Below the pieces are notes generated by a model. That model worked only from the letters and a program-made list of their open reading frames with translations. It ran no database searches and was not told where the DNA came from. A DNA stretch of 64,000 bases from Methylobacterium phyllostachyos (GTDB lineage: Bacteria > Pseudomonadota > Alphaproteobacteria > Rhizobiales > Beijerinckiaceae). Both the position numbers and the translations under genes were made by a program. Below are positions 16,252-25,090 of the stretch, one piece after another; within the stretch, counting starts at the first letter, position 1; every line of letters begins with the position of its first letter. Location: positions 62,001 through 126,000 of the forward strand of contig NZ_FNHS01000013.1 in NCBI RefSeq assembly GCF_900103445.1. The letters run 5' to 3'.

Positions 16252-16743
16252 TCAGCCGGCCTGCGGATCGAGCGCCGGCCAGTCCACGATCCGGTCCGGA
16301 TACTCCTCTTCCGAGAACTCCTCCTCGTTGCCGGCGAGACGGCCGCGCACCGAGATGCCAGCCTCGTGGACGCTGGCGGCCCGGCCCGAGACCAGGGGAT
16401 GCCAGGGATAGAGTGGCTCGCCGTCGCGGACGAGGCGGTAGGCGCAGGTTTGCGGTAGCCAGCCGATCGTCCGCACCGCCTCGGGCGTCAGCCGGACGCA
16501 ATCGGGCACCCGCTTCTGGCGGCGGGCGTAGTCGCGGCACCGGCAGGTGAGGCCGTCGAGCAGCGTGCAGCCGATATCGGTGTGGTGGACCTCGCCGGTA
16601 TCCTCGTCCTCGAGCTTCAGGAGGCAGCATCGGCCGCAGCCGTCGCACAGGCTCTCCCACTCGGCGGGGGTCATGGCTTCGAGCGTCTTGGTGCGCCAGA
16701 ACGGCTCGGCCGCCCCGCGGCGCACCGCCTCGGGCTTGGGCAT
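16252..16743 (-). CDS. YcgN-family cysteine cluster protein (UPF0260)
   Basis: A 163-residue cytosolic protein with the conserved cysteine array of the YcgN/UPF0260 family: Cys33, 36, 39 and 40 in CDGCGRCC, then Cys59, 67, 69, 82 and 100. The WESLCDGCGRCCLLKLED and LPQTCAYRLVRDGEPLYPWHPL blocks are diagnostic. It probably binds Zn or an Fe-S centre; function is unknown. The start is placed at the ATG giving MPKPEAVRR, in keeping with family length; the frame continues upstream without the family pattern. A second cysteine-cluster protein of the related YkgJ type lies at 46928-47461. Confidence 0.9.
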   Translation of the reverse strand: MPKPEAVRRGAAEPFWRTKTLEAMTPAEWESLCDGCGRCCLLKLEDEDTGEVHHTDIGCTLLDGLTCRCRDYARRQKRVPDCVRLTPEAVRTIGWLPQTCAYRLVRDGEPLYPWHPLVSGRAASVHEAGISVRGRLAGNEEEFSEEEYPDRIVDWPALDPQAG

Positions 16744-17020
16744 CGTGAGGTCTCTCGGTTGGAAGGGCGTCTCTCTGCCCGAGCCGAGCCTGTGGAGCAA
16801 GCGTCGCCGCAACCGCGAGCCTGCGACCGGATCGCGGCGAAGCGCGTTACGCCCAAGCTCGTCCGCGGCGATTCGCGAGACTGCGCAGAGCCTCGCCCGC
16901 GGTTCCGGATCCTGCTATGGAGGCGGATGCCGTGCGGTGGCTCGGCCGCAGCGCCCGTGCCTGCGGTGCGGACGCTCCACGCCCCGCCGCAGAGGCGCTC
17001 GACAAGCCGGGTTCGACATC

Positions 17021-19318
17021 GTGCGCCTGCCGACGCTCACCGAGATCAAGGTCCGCCTGGAACGGGCCGCCCTCGCCTTCGACGCTTGGGTCAACGCCGG
17101 CCTGTACGACAGTGGCCGCTCGACCGGCGAGGCCTACGAGCGCTTTCGGCGCGTCATGGGCCGCTTCGCCGTGCGCGGCTGGAAGCGTGTCCTCCTCGAT
17201 CTAACCAGCGAGGGTGTCACCATCGGCACCGGCGGCGCCGTGCTGATGCTGGCCTTCGCGCAGCCCGCCTTCCAGCTCACCAGCGAGAACTGGCTGAAGC
17301 AGCAGGATCTCGCGGTCACCTTCCTCGACCGCTACGGCACCGAGGTCGGTCGCCGCGGGATCAAGCACGACGACTCGCTCAAGCTCGACGAGTTTCCCGA
17401 CATCATGATCAAGGCGTTGGTCTCAACCGAGGACCGGCGCTTCTACGAGCACTGGGGCATCGATCCGATCGGAACGCTCCGCGCGCTGGTCAACAACTCC
17501 AAGGGCGGCAACGGCACGCAGGGCGGCTCGTCCATCACCCAGCAGCTCGCCAAGAACCTCTTCCTCACCAACGAGCGGTCCCTGGAGCGCAAGATCAACG
17601 AGGCTTTCCTCGCGCTCTGGCTGGAGAGCCACCTGACCAAGAACGAAATCCTGAAGCTCTACCTCGACCGGGCCTATATGGGCGGCGGCACTTTCGGCGC
17701 CGTGGCGGCGGCGGATTACTATTTCGGTAAGCCGCTCAAGGACATCAGCCTCGCCGAGGCCGCCATGCTGGCGGGCCTGTTCAAGGCGCCGACCAAGTAC
17801 GCCCCCCACGTCAATCTGCCGGCGGCCCGCGCCCGGGCGGCGGACGTGCTGCACAACATGGTGGAGGCAGGCTTCGTCACCGAGGGCCAGATCCAGACGG
17901 CGCTCCGCAACCCGGCGACGCCGGTGACCCGCACCCGCGACATCACCGCCGACTACTACCTCGACTGGGCCTTCGGCGAGATCAAGGCCATGGCCGACGC
18001 GGGCAAGCTGCGCAACGACCGCGTGCTGACCGTGAAGACGCCCCTCGACCTCGCCATCCAGAAACGAGCCGACGAGGTGGTGGCCGACATCCTGCGCAAG
18101 TCCGGCGACGCCATGGATGTCGACGAGGCCGCCATGGTGATCCTCGACCCGGACGGCGCCCTGCGTGCCATGGTGGGCGGCGCCGATTACGGCGAGAGCC
18201 AGTTCAACCGCGCCACCGACGCGCTGCGTCAGCCCGGCTCCTCGTTCAAGCCCTACGTCTACTCGGCGGCCCTCAATTCAGGTCTGTTCAAGCCCGACAC
18301 GACGGTCGTCGACAGCCCGGTCTGCATCGGCAACTGGTGCCCGCAGAATTACGGTCGCTCCTATGCCGGCCGGGTGCCGATGTGGCTCGCCGTGGCGAAG
18401 TCGATCAACACGATCCCGATCAAGATCTCGATCGCGCTGGGCAAGGGCATGGGCATCACTCACGAGGCGAAGGCCGCCAAGGCCGGCCGCGCCAAGATCA
18501 TCGAACTCGCCCACAAGATGGGCATCACCTCGAACTTGATCGACACGGTCTCGATGCCGATCGGCTCGGACGAGGTCACGGTGATCGACCAGGCGGCGGG
18601 CTACGCGGTGTTCGCCAACGGCGGCTTCCGCGCCAAGCCCTACGCCGCCATGGAGGTGAAGAACTCCTCCGGCGAGGTGATCTACCGCCACGCCGACGAG
18701 GCGCCCGAGCGGGTTCTGTCGCCTCAGGTCGTGGCCGACATGAACTTCATGCTGAACAAGGTGGTCGAGGAGGGCACCGGCAAGCGGGCACAGCTCGAGG
18801 GCGTGAAGGTCGCCGGCAAGTCCGGCACCACGAACGCTTACCGGGACGCGTGGTTCGTCGGCTACACGGGCAATTACGTGGGTGCGGTCTGGTTCGGAAA
18901 CGACGACCACACCTCGACCAACAAGCTGACCGGCGGCTCGCTCCCGGCCCAGACTTGGCACGACGTGATGGAGCCGGCCCATCAGGGCATCGAGATCAAG
19001 CCCCTGCCGGGCCTGAAGGAGAGCCCCCGCGCCGCCCAGCAGCAGGCCTCCGGCGGACCGACCGCCCCGATCGACCCCAATGCCAGCGCCTACGGCAAGC
19101 TCTCGCGCCGCTCCTTCGAGGTGATCAGCGGATTGAACGGCCTGTTCCGCACGGTCGAGCGCGTGCCGTCCGCCGAGCCGGCGACGAAGACCGGCGCGGG
19201 CGACGCGCAGAAGGGCACCCGCAAACCCGACGACCGCGCCGCGGCCAGCCCCCTCGAACGGGCGCGGGCGATGGCCGAAGGCGAACGCGCCCCCGGCGGC
19301 TTCGTCGAGGTCCGGTGA
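17021..19318 (+). CDS. Class A penicillin-binding protein (PBP1A family)
   Basis: A 765-residue bifunctional peptidoglycan synthase anchored in the inner membrane by one helix near residues 65-90. The glycosyltransferase (GT51) domain shows TEDRRFYEHWGID near 137 and GGSSITQQLAKNL. The transpeptidase domain has the SxxK nucleophile Ser407 in GSSFKPYV, an SIN motif and KSGTTNAYRDAWFVGYT near 600. The tail beyond about 700 is Ala/Pro/Lys-rich and low complexity. The GTG start is chosen because it begins the conserved RLPTLTEIKVRLERA N-terminus; the ribosome binding site is poor and the open frame upstream does not look coding. Two small DUF1214/DUF1254 genes follow four bases on. Confidence 0.92.
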   Translation: MRLPTLTEIKVRLERAALAFDAWVNAGLYDSGRSTGEAYERFRRVMGRFAVRGWKRVLLDLTSEGVTIGTGGAVLMLAFAQPAFQLTSENWLKQQDLAVTFLDRYGTEVGRRGIKHDDSLKLDEFPDIMIKALVSTEDRRFYEHWGIDPIGTLRALVNNSKGGNGTQGGSSITQQLAKNLFLTNERSLERKINEAFLALWLESHLTKNEILKLYLDRAYMGGGTFGAVAAADYYFGKPLKDISLAEAAMLAGLFKAPTKYAPHVNLPAARARAADVLHNMVEAGFVTEGQIQTALRNPATPVTRTRDITADYYLDWAFGEIKAMADAGKLRNDRVLTVKTPLDLAIQKRADEVVADILRKSGDAMDVDEAAMVILDPDGALRAMVGGADYGESQFNRATDALRQPGSSFKPYVYSAALNSGLFKPDTTVVDSPVCIGNWCPQNYGRSYAGRVPMWLAVAKSINTIPIKISIALGKGMGITHEAKAAKAGRAKIIELAHKMGITSNLIDTVSMPIGSDEVTVIDQAAGYAVFANGGFRAKPYAAMEVKNSSGEVIYRHADEAPERVLSPQVVADMNFMLNKVVEEGTGKRAQLEGVKVAGKSGTTNAYRDAWFVGYTGNYVGAVWFGNDDHTSTNKLTGGSLPAQTWHDVMEPAHQGIEIKPLPGLKESPRAAQQQASGGPTAPIDPNASAYGKLSRRSFEVISGLNGLFRTVERVPSAEPATKTGAGDAQKGTRKPDDRAAASPLERARAMAEGERAPGGFVEVR

Positions 19319-19322
19319 GCGC

Positions 19323-20006
19323 ATGAGGGACGCGATTCCAGCGCCCGGCGGCTACGCCGGCGCCTCCGAGAAGGCCCCCCGCCGAAGCGTATTCCGGCTC
19401 GTGCGGCACCTGTGGCGCAAGAGTTCGATCGCCGGGCTTGCCGTCTACGCCCTGGCGCTCGGGGGCGCCCTCGGCCTCGCCAGCGCTGATTGGGCGACGC
19501 GCGGCGGCTATCCCTTCGGCGGCGTGCAGATCGGCGCCTGGACGGCTTGGCCCCGGGCGAGCGCCGCGAATGCCGATCCCTATACCCGCGCGGTCAACGC
19601 CCGCCGGGGCGAGATCCCTCTCGCGGTGGGCGAGGGCCTGCTGCTGACGGCCTCGGCGGACGATTCCGGCCAAGCGCTCGACGCCACCTGCACCTACCGG
19701 ATCGGCGGGGGCACGCCGCCTGCCCGGGCCTGGACCATCACGGTGGCCGGCCGCGGCCCCCGGGAGCCCGGCCGTGCGATCCTACGTGAGGGCTTTACCT
19801 CCACGGAGGTGCTGCGCTCGACCGACGGGCGGTTCGCAATCCTGCTCGCACCCGATGTCCAGCCCGGCAACTGGCTCCCGAGCCCCCGGGCGAGTGGCCC
19901 GGTGCGGCTTGCGCTGCGCCTCTACGATACGCCGGCAGCCGCCAGCGTCGGCTCCCTCGACCGGACCTCGGTGCCGGCCATCACCCGCCTGGGATGCGCA
20001 TCGTGA
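19323..20006 (+). CDS. DUF1214 domain-containing membrane-anchored protein
   Basis: A 227-residue protein with one N-terminal transmembrane helix (SSIAGLAVYALALGGALGLA region) and a periplasmic DUF1214 domain. The TCTYRIGGGTPPARAWTITV block and the NWLPSP motif near the C-terminus are the usual signatures. DUF1214 is commonly found beside DUF1254; full-length fused versions are large soluble enzymes of unknown activity, while this short membrane-bound form is typical of rhizobia. It starts four bases after the PBP gene and overlaps the next gene, so the three are probably one operon. A link to cell-envelope growth is only suggested by position. Confidence 0.82.
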   Translation: MRDAIPAPGGYAGASEKAPRRSVFRLVRHLWRKSSIAGLAVYALALGGALGLASADWATRGGYPFGGVQIGAWTAWPRASAANADPYTRAVNARRGEIPLAVGEGLLLTASADDSGQALDATCTYRIGGGTPPARAWTITVAGRGPREPGRAILREGFTSTEVLRSTDGRFAILLAPDVQPGNWLPSPRASGPVRLALRLYDTPAAASVGSLDRTSVPAITRLGCAS

Positions 20007-20623
20007 GCCTGCGCTTCGTCTACGCCACGCTGATCGGCCTCGTGCTGGCCGGGATCGTCCACATCGCGGCGGTGCTGGCGATCCCGATCCTGTCGGAGAA
20101 GGATGCCGTCTCGCGCGCCCGGACCAGTGAGAGCCTGGACCACCCGCAGCCGATCTACACGGTGGCGACGGGCGACGACCCCTCCCCGCCCGAGGCGTGG
20201 CTGCCGATCCCGGACCCCGCCGTAGCGGTCGGCGTCTGCGCCTACGATCTAGCCGATGGGCCGATGCGCGTCTCGGCCCGGACCGGCGCGCTGTCCCTGT
20301 CGCTCGCCGCCCATGCCCGGCGCGGCGCCTTCTACGCGGTGACCGACCAGGCGGCGGTACGCGGTGCGCTCGACCTCGTCATCCTCACCCGCGCCCAGTA
20401 CGACGAGGCTCTGGCGGACGACGACGAGAACGACCCGAGCCGTGACGTGCGCATCGTGGCGCCCGACACGCGCGGCTTCGTGGTGGTGCGGGTGATCGCC
20501 GGCCTTCCGAGCCAGCGCCCCGCCGCCAATGCGGCGATCCAGGCCGTCTCCTGCACCACCGATTCGGCAACGGATGATGCGCCGACCGGCAAGGATGCGG
20601 CAGGCAAGGGGGGCGGGCGGTAG
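19994..20623 (+). CDS. DUF1254 domain-containing membrane-anchored protein
   Basis: A 209-residue protein, partner of the DUF1214 protein just upstream. One N-terminal helix (ATLIGLVLAGIVHIAAVLAI) anchors a periplasmic domain containing DGPMRVSARTG and the DTRGFVVVRVIAG block. Its ATG overlaps the previous gene by 13 bases; an in-frame GTG nine bases later would give a GTGA stop-start overlap and is the alternative start. The C-terminus is Asp/Gly/Lys-rich. Function unknown; the pair is inferred to form a small envelope complex. Confidence 0.8.
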   Translation: MRIVSLRFVYATLIGLVLAGIVHIAAVLAIPILSEKDAVSRARTSESLDHPQPIYTVATGDDPSPPEAWLPIPDPAVAVGVCAYDLADGPMRVSARTGALSLSLAAHARRGAFYAVTDQAAVRGALDLVILTRAQYDEALADDDENDPSRDVRIVAPDTRGFVVVRVIAGLPSQRPAANAAIQAVSCTTDSATDDAPTGKDAAGKGGGR

Positions 20624-20927
20624 CGGACCAAGGCGGGAACTCTGAAGCTTCACCCGCTGATTTGGTCCCGCTGCGATCGTCTCAGGGCGTTCAAACGCCA
20701 CGCGGACGCAGACCTTCACGCTCGCATCCGGTCGAGGATGCGTAGCCCGCGTGGCGAAATCACTATCGGTGCTCTGCCTTGAGGTTGTGGAGGACCTGCC
20801 TCCCAGTCATCACGATTCCGTTTGCACGCACGCAAAAGTCACCGGAGCAGGGCCGGCCACCGACATGCCGTTCACGGAGTCGTGGTAGAGCCAGTTGGCG
20901 TAGCCGATCCGGCGGCGGAGTCTGTTG
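20624..20927. other. Intergenic region, no gene recognised
   Basis: 304 bases between the DUF1254 gene and the MipA/OmpV gene. A short GGGCG-TTCAAA-CGCC inverted repeat near 20688 could stop transcription of the upstream operon, although there is no T-run. A 68-codon frame on the minus strand (20763-20969) is not convincing. Confidence 0.4.
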
Positions 20928-21791
20928 GTGATCCTGAAGGTGCGGCACTTCGGCGAAAGGGCGAGGCATCAGCTGCCTGATCCGTGCAGTATCAGGATCA
21001 GTCTTCTCTTTGTGCTACTTATGATTGTCGTGCCTCAGCCTTCCAGGGGCGAAGATCTCAGCGCCCTGTTCGATCCGAACACGATCGTTTCAGCCGGCGG
21101 TTTCGTGGGCGCTGGCCCCCGCTTCCAGGGCGGCAGAGAGACGGGCCTCTGGGGATTGCCCTACCTCTCATTCCGCAAGGCCGACGAGCCGCGCGAGTGG
21201 TGGTCGCCCGATGATGCACTGGATGCGACGCTCATCGGGCAGGGGCGTGCGCAGGCGGGCGCCGTCTTGGATGTCCGTGAAGGCCGTCACGTCAACGACG
21301 ACCGCCGCCTGGCCGGTCTGCCCCGCTTGCCCGTGACGGTGGGCCTCGGCCTGTTCGGTGAGATCTGGCCGATCGCCGATACGCTGAGGCTGCGGGCCGA
21401 GGTCACACAGGGCGTCCGTGCTCATGATGGGCTCATCGCCAAGCTCGGCGCCGACCTCGTGGGCCGCTTCGGCCGCTTCACGCTCAGCGCCGGGCCGCGT
21501 TTCGTCCTCGGTGATGAAGCGGCGATGCGGCTCGATTTCGACGTACCGGTTGCGACGACGCTGGTGAACCCGATCCTGAGCCCCTACCGCGCCGCCGCCG
21601 GACCGCGCTCGGGCGGGGTGACAGCAGCCGTCAGTTACGATTTGACCGAAGCGTGGCAGCTTCTCAGTTATGTCCGCTATGATCGATTGATGGCATCTGC
21701 ATCGGACAGTCCGATCACCCGACGCATTGGGACGTCGAACCAACTCACGGTTGCAGCTGGTGCCATCTATTCATTTCGTTTGAGCCCCTGA
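20928..21791 (+). CDS. MipA/OmpV family outer membrane protein
   Basis: An exported beta-barrel protein of about 287 residues. After a hydrophobic signal segment (ISLLFVLLMIVVPQPSRG) the mature part starts near GEDLSALF. It has the family pattern of alternating beta strands, with the blocks GGFVGAGPRFQGG, GLFGEIWPIADTLRLRAEV, LSAGPRFVLGDE and a C-terminal strand ending in a hydrophobic/aromatic pattern (AGAIYSFRLSP). Members scaffold murein synthesis or act as porin-like proteins. The start is uncertain: a GTG at 20928 lies seven bases after GGCGGCGGAG and is preferred; a TTG at 20925 and a later GTG at 20940 are alternatives. It appears monocistronic. Confidence 0.8.
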   Translation: MILKVRHFGERARHQLPDPCSIRISLLFVLLMIVVPQPSRGEDLSALFDPNTIVSAGGFVGAGPRFQGGRETGLWGLPYLSFRKADEPREWWSPDDALDATLIGQGRAQAGAVLDVREGRHVNDDRRLAGLPRLPVTVGLGLFGEIWPIADTLRLRAEVTQGVRAHDGLIAKLGADLVGRFGRFTLSAGPRFVLGDEAAMRLDFDVPVATTLVNPILSPYRAAAGPRSGGVTAAVSYDLTEAWQLLSYVRYDRLMASASDSPITRRIGTSNQLTVAAGAIYSFRLSP

Positions 21792-21961
21792 GCCAAGGGG
21801 CAGTCAAAATAACATTTCTGTCATGGACGACAGAGATCACGACATCGTGAATACTGTGGCCGGTTAAGCACACGGGCAAACCTTCTGCGCATCTGTCCGG
21901 CATGGCCGGATTATTTCCAGAATTTTTCTGCTTACTGCTCCGCGTACGAGCGGAGAGTACC

Positions 21962-23131
21962 GTGCAACGCATTCTTTTGACAGGCGCGACTGGGCTGATC
22001 GGCGGCGCCGTGCTGCATCAAGCGCTCGGACGCGACGAGGACGTGACCTGGGTCTGCCTCGTTCGCTGCACGAGCGTAGAACAGGGACGCCAGCGCGTCG
22101 CGGCGCGCCTCGCACGCTTCACGGATCCGTTCACGGCTCAACGCCTGGTGCGCAAGATCGAGATCGTGCCCGGTGACTTCACCCGCGCCGACCTCGACAT
22201 GGATCCGCGGCTCGACGCGTGCACCCATGTTCTCCACCTCGCCGCCGACACGTCGTGGTGGGGCGGCGAGCGGGTATTCCGGACCAACCACGACGGGACC
22301 CTGGCGCTCGCGCGCCGGGCCCAGGCCATGGCGGGCTTGCAGCGTTTTCTGCATGTCGGCACCGCCATGATCTGCGGGGCCGCGGCGCCGAGCCTCGTGG
22401 AGGAGACCGCCTATCCGGCTGCCGATGCCGAGCATATCGTCGGCTATACGGAGTCCAAGGCCGCCACGGAGACCTCGCTCGCCGCGCTATTTCCGGATCT
22501 GCCGATCGTCATCGCCCGGCCTTCGATCGTCGTCGGCCATTCGACGCTCGGGGCCGCGCCGAGTTCGAGCATTCTCTGGGTGCTCCGGGCCGCCGATGCC
22601 CTGCGCATGTTGCCCTGCGATCCGGAGAGCTGCGTCGATATCGTGCCGGCCGACTGGGTGGCCGAGACGCTCATCGGCCTGCTGAAGAAGCCGGATCTCA
22701 AGCACGACCTCTACCACCTCTCATCCGGTACGGCCGGTCGCACCCGTTGGGCCGACGTGATCGCGGCCTTCGAGAAGGCCGCCCCGAGCGACGGCGTGCG
22801 GGCGTTCCAGCGGTTCGATCTCGATCGAGACCGCTCCGCACTGCGCAAGCGCTTCACGGAGGTGTTCGGGCTCGGTGACGCGTCGATGCGGGCGATGCTG
22901 CGCGCCACCCGCGCCTACTATGCGTTCTGTGCCCTCGATCTGACCTTCGCCAACGACCGCCTGCTGGCGGAGGGGTTCGACCGGGCGTCGTCCCTCGCGT
23001 CCTACCTGCCGGTGTGCCTCGCGAATTCGGGCGCGATCACGGAGCAGTTCGCCGACGATATCGAGATGTTCGCGTCGATACCGCCCTGCCCTGCTCTGCC
23101 CACCGATATGCCGCTGGCAGCGTTCGCGTAA
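21962..23131 (+). CDS. SDR family NAD(P)-dependent oxidoreductase (reductase/epimerase-like)
   Basis: A 389-residue extended short-chain dehydrogenase. The protein opens with the Rossmann motif TGATGLIGG, has HLAADTSWWG at the place of the usual NAG-type motif, and carries the catalytic GYTESKAATE (YxxxK) near residue 163. The region after it (PIVIARPSIVVGHSTLGAAPSSS) and the long C-terminus resemble the thioester-reductase/male-sterility-type branch (NAD_binding_4), which reduces acyl thioesters. The GTG start is chosen because GGAGAG precedes it and the Rossmann fold begins at once; an ATG 60 bases earlier would add an unlikely hydrophobic leader. Substrate unknown, no pathway partners adjacent. 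Confidence 0.8.
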   Translation: MQRILLTGATGLIGGAVLHQALGRDEDVTWVCLVRCTSVEQGRQRVAARLARFTDPFTAQRLVRKIEIVPGDFTRADLDMDPRLDACTHVLHLAADTSWWGGERVFRTNHDGTLALARRAQAMAGLQRFLHVGTAMICGAAAPSLVEETAYPAADAEHIVGYTESKAATETSLAALFPDLPIVIARPSIVVGHSTLGAAPSSSILWVLRAADALRMLPCDPESCVDIVPADWVAETLIGLLKKPDLKHDLYHLSSGTAGRTRWADVIAAFEKAAPSDGVRAFQRFDLDRDRSALRKRFTEVFGLGDASMRAMLRATRAYYAFCALDLTFANDRLLAEGFDRASSLASYLPVCLANSGAITEQFADDIEMFASIPPCPALPTDMPLAAFA

Positions 23132-23142
23132 ATCGCCCCTGC

Positions 23143-23161
23143 CGAACCGGACACCGGTTCG
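23143..23161 (+). terminator. Possible hairpin terminator after the SDR gene
   Basis: A perfect eight-base inverted repeat, CGAACCGG-ACA-CCGGTTCG, starts 11 bases after the SDR stop codon. There is no T-run, as is common in this GC-rich genome, so the role as terminator is inferred from position and stability only. Confidence 0.45.
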
Positions 23162-23286
23162 CCGCCCGAGGGCGTGCCGAAACATAAGCCTTGGAGCCGG
23201 GCGCGATTGCGACGCGATCGGGCACGGCTCCGGGGCCATCGAGGCGGATACTGTCGGCCGCGGTAACCGCGCCTCGCCGCCTCGGC

Positions 23287-24093
23287 TCAGTCCTTGACCA
23301 CGCGCGGCCCAGCCTGGGCGACCGGCAGCGGCGCGGCCTCCAGCCCGCATCGAGCGGCCGCATCTGCGGGCAGAAGCGGGTCGAGCAGGTTGCGCCGGGC
23401 CGCCAGCATCATCAGCGCCCGCTCGGCCGAGACCGACTCCTGTGCCGGTGCCGCGGCGAACAGGTGTTCCAGGGCAAACCGGTACCGGGCGAGCCGCTGG
23501 CCGGCCTCGACCCGCACCCAGGCGATCAGGCAGCGGTTCTCGGCGACGCGCTGGGCGGCGTCCCGCACGTCGGCGGCGTCGAGGGTCTTGGCGAAGGGCA
23601 GGCTGCGCAGGCGCGCGGCGTCCGCATCGATCACCCGGGCGGCGAGTGCCGTGAAGAGCGGGATCAGCCGGGCATCCGCCGTGGCGTCGTCGCCGAGCTG
23701 CCGGTAGCGGGACACCGGCGAGCGCGATGGCTCGCCGGTCAGGGCGTCGTAATAGGCACCGATTTCGTCGAAGCGCCACGTCGGCGGCATCGTGTGGGCA
23801 CTGGCCAGGCCGAGCAGCACGTCTTGGAAGGCCGTGTAGCTGCTCGCGGGCTGCACGAACCGCCATGCACGGTCGCGCAGGGCCTGCTCGTCGTCCGTCA
23901 GTCCCGTGTCGAGCAGGAGCCGCCCGCGATCATGGGTGCTGAAGCTGCCGGTGGTGTCGATCAGGCCATTCCAGACGCTCGTCCGCGGCCGGCCGAAATC
24001 GCCGCTCTGCGTGCAGGCGGCCAGCAGCGCCAGTGCCGCGCAGACAGGCACGAGGCGAGTTCCCGCGAAAGCGACGCGCCGATGGGCGGACAT
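23287..24093 (-). CDS. Putative lipoprotein, unknown function
   Basis: A 268-residue protein with a lipoprotein signal peptide: LVPVCAALALLAAC-TQSG, the Cys being the lipidation site. The rest is mostly helical, with many Ala, Arg and Asp. It includes DDEQALRDRAWRFVQPASSYTAFQDVLLGLA and a later AARRNLLDPLLPADAA stretch. I recognise it only as an alphaproteobacterial lipoprotein of unknown role. The ATG giving MSAHRRVAFAG is chosen because the signal peptide follows directly; the frame is open further upstream but overlaps the next small gene. It lies 14 bases downstream of that small gene on the same strand and is probably co-transcribed. Confidence 0.75.
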   Translation of the reverse strand: MSAHRRVAFAGTRLVPVCAALALLAACTQSGDFGRPRTSVWNGLIDTTGSFSTHDRGRLLLDTGLTDDEQALRDRAWRFVQPASSYTAFQDVLLGLASAHTMPPTWRFDEIGAYYDALTGEPSRSPVSRYRQLGDDATADARLIPLFTALAARVIDADAARLRSLPFAKTLDAADVRDAAQRVAENRCLIAWVRVEAGQRLARYRFALEHLFAAAPAQESVSAERALMMLAARRNLLDPLLPADAAARCGLEAAPLPVAQAGPRVVKD

Positions 24094-24107
24094 CCCCCGG
24101 ATGCCGA

Positions 24108-24314
24108 TCAGGACGCGAGGCGCTCGTAGCGCACGCCGAGGAACAGCAAAATCTCGCCGCGGGGCTCCCCTGAGCGCGGGATCCGCTGCGCCCGGCGCGT
24201 CTCGGGTCCGGGGAAGGGAATCACGATGGCGTGCGCGGCTTCGGCGGATGCGCCTATCGCACCGGTTCGGCTGCGCGGGCGGTCGGCGGTCTCCTGCGTC
24301 TTGAAAGGCGTCAT
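24108..24314 (-). CDS. Small hypothetical protein (68 aa)
   Basis: A 68-residue frame beginning MTPFKTQETADRPRSR. The C-terminal half has AIVIPFPGPETRRAQRI and ends GEILLFLGVRYERL, a pattern I associate with small conserved proteins in this bacterial family, but I cannot name a domain. The start is supported by AGGAG and GGAG tracts just upstream on the minus strand. The gene leads into the lipoprotein gene at 23287-24093. No membrane segment or signal peptide. Confidence 0.6.
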   Translation of the reverse strand: MTPFKTQETADRPRSRTGAIGASAEAAHAIVIPFPGPETRRAQRIPRSGEPRGEILLFLGVRYERLAS

Positions 24315-24756
24315 GGTCTCCGGCTCCTGTCGGCGGTCCGAGCGTCCGGCCCGGGCCCTTCGGGGGCGTCGGCAAGGGCTACGACGGCAATGCATCACGG
24401 GGTGGTTAACGGACTCTTTCCGGCCGGAGACCCGATATCGAGGCCCTTAAATAGGTTGGCGCGCGAATTGCAGGCTTTCGTTCGCCCATGGCGGGCGTTT
24501 CCTCCCTTCGACTTCAGGCCCTACCCAATTCCGGGTGGGGCCATTTCTTTTGCGGAGATGCGCCGGCCCGCGGATGCCCGGCCCTGCGGCCCGGCGGCCA
24601 CACTCAGACGAAGCGAAGCCGGGAAGTACCCGCGCGGAACCCGGGTGAACCTCGGGAGCTTGCCTACCGCCCGGCGCGACCGATATGCCGGATCCGGGTG
24701 GAGGGGGGACCGCGGTATCGGTTCTTCGCCCGAACGAGATTTGAGGACACCGCTGA
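24315..24756. other. Intergenic region between divergent genes
   Basis: 442 bases between the small gene at 24108 (minus) and the Cys-rich exported protein gene (plus). The stretch 24395-24470 is less GC-rich and contains GGTTAACGG and TTAAATAGG, plausible promoter material. The rest, 24480-24720, is GC-rich with no recognisable gene, repeat or regulatory motif. Confidence 0.4.
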
Positions 24757-25044
24757 ATGCGACTGGTTCCGGAACGATCCCTGCGCGCCGTCCGCCGCTG
24801 CGGGCTGTCTGCGCTGGCGCTGCTCGTGCTTGCCGCCGGCCCTGCCTACGCCCAGCGCGAGGACCAGGGCCTGCAGCTCGGCTGTGCCAATGACTATTTC
24901 CGCCTCTGCGCCGGCGTCGACCCGAACAGCCCGGACGCGGAGAAGTGCATGACGCGCAACCGCAAGCGCCTGTCGTCCGAGTGCCGCGCCGCCATCGGCG
25001 ATTACGACAAGCGCACGGGCACCAAGTCGATGTCCGACGATTGA
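24757..25044 (+). CDS. Exported Cys-rich repeat-like protein (95 aa)
   Basis: A 95-residue protein with a signal peptide (RRCGLSALALLVLAAGPAYA, cleavage before QRED). The mature part has four spaced cysteines in the order C-ndyfrl-C-agv...ekC-mtrnrkrls-seC-raai. This arrangement, including the LxxxC...LS..C..A pattern, resembles a single copy of the cysteine-rich repeat of Golgi apparatus protein 1 (GLG1), which also occurs in bacterial periplasmic proteins. It is presumably periplasmic with two disulfides. It sits 46 bases upstream of gshB and may be co-transcribed, although no functional link is known. Confidence 0.72.
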   Translation: MRLVPERSLRAVRRCGLSALALLVLAAGPAYAQREDQGLQLGCANDYFRLCAGVDPNSPDAEKCMTRNRKRLSSECRAAIGDYDKRTGTKSMSDD

Positions 25045-25090
25045 GCGGACATCCGGCCATGCTGCGCGCCACGGACGAAGGGCGTTTCGG

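Noticed and set aside
20763..20969. 68-codon open frame on the minus strand
   Set aside because: It overlaps the start of the MipA/OmpV gene, has no ribosome binding site and no recognisable domain; high GC makes such frames common.
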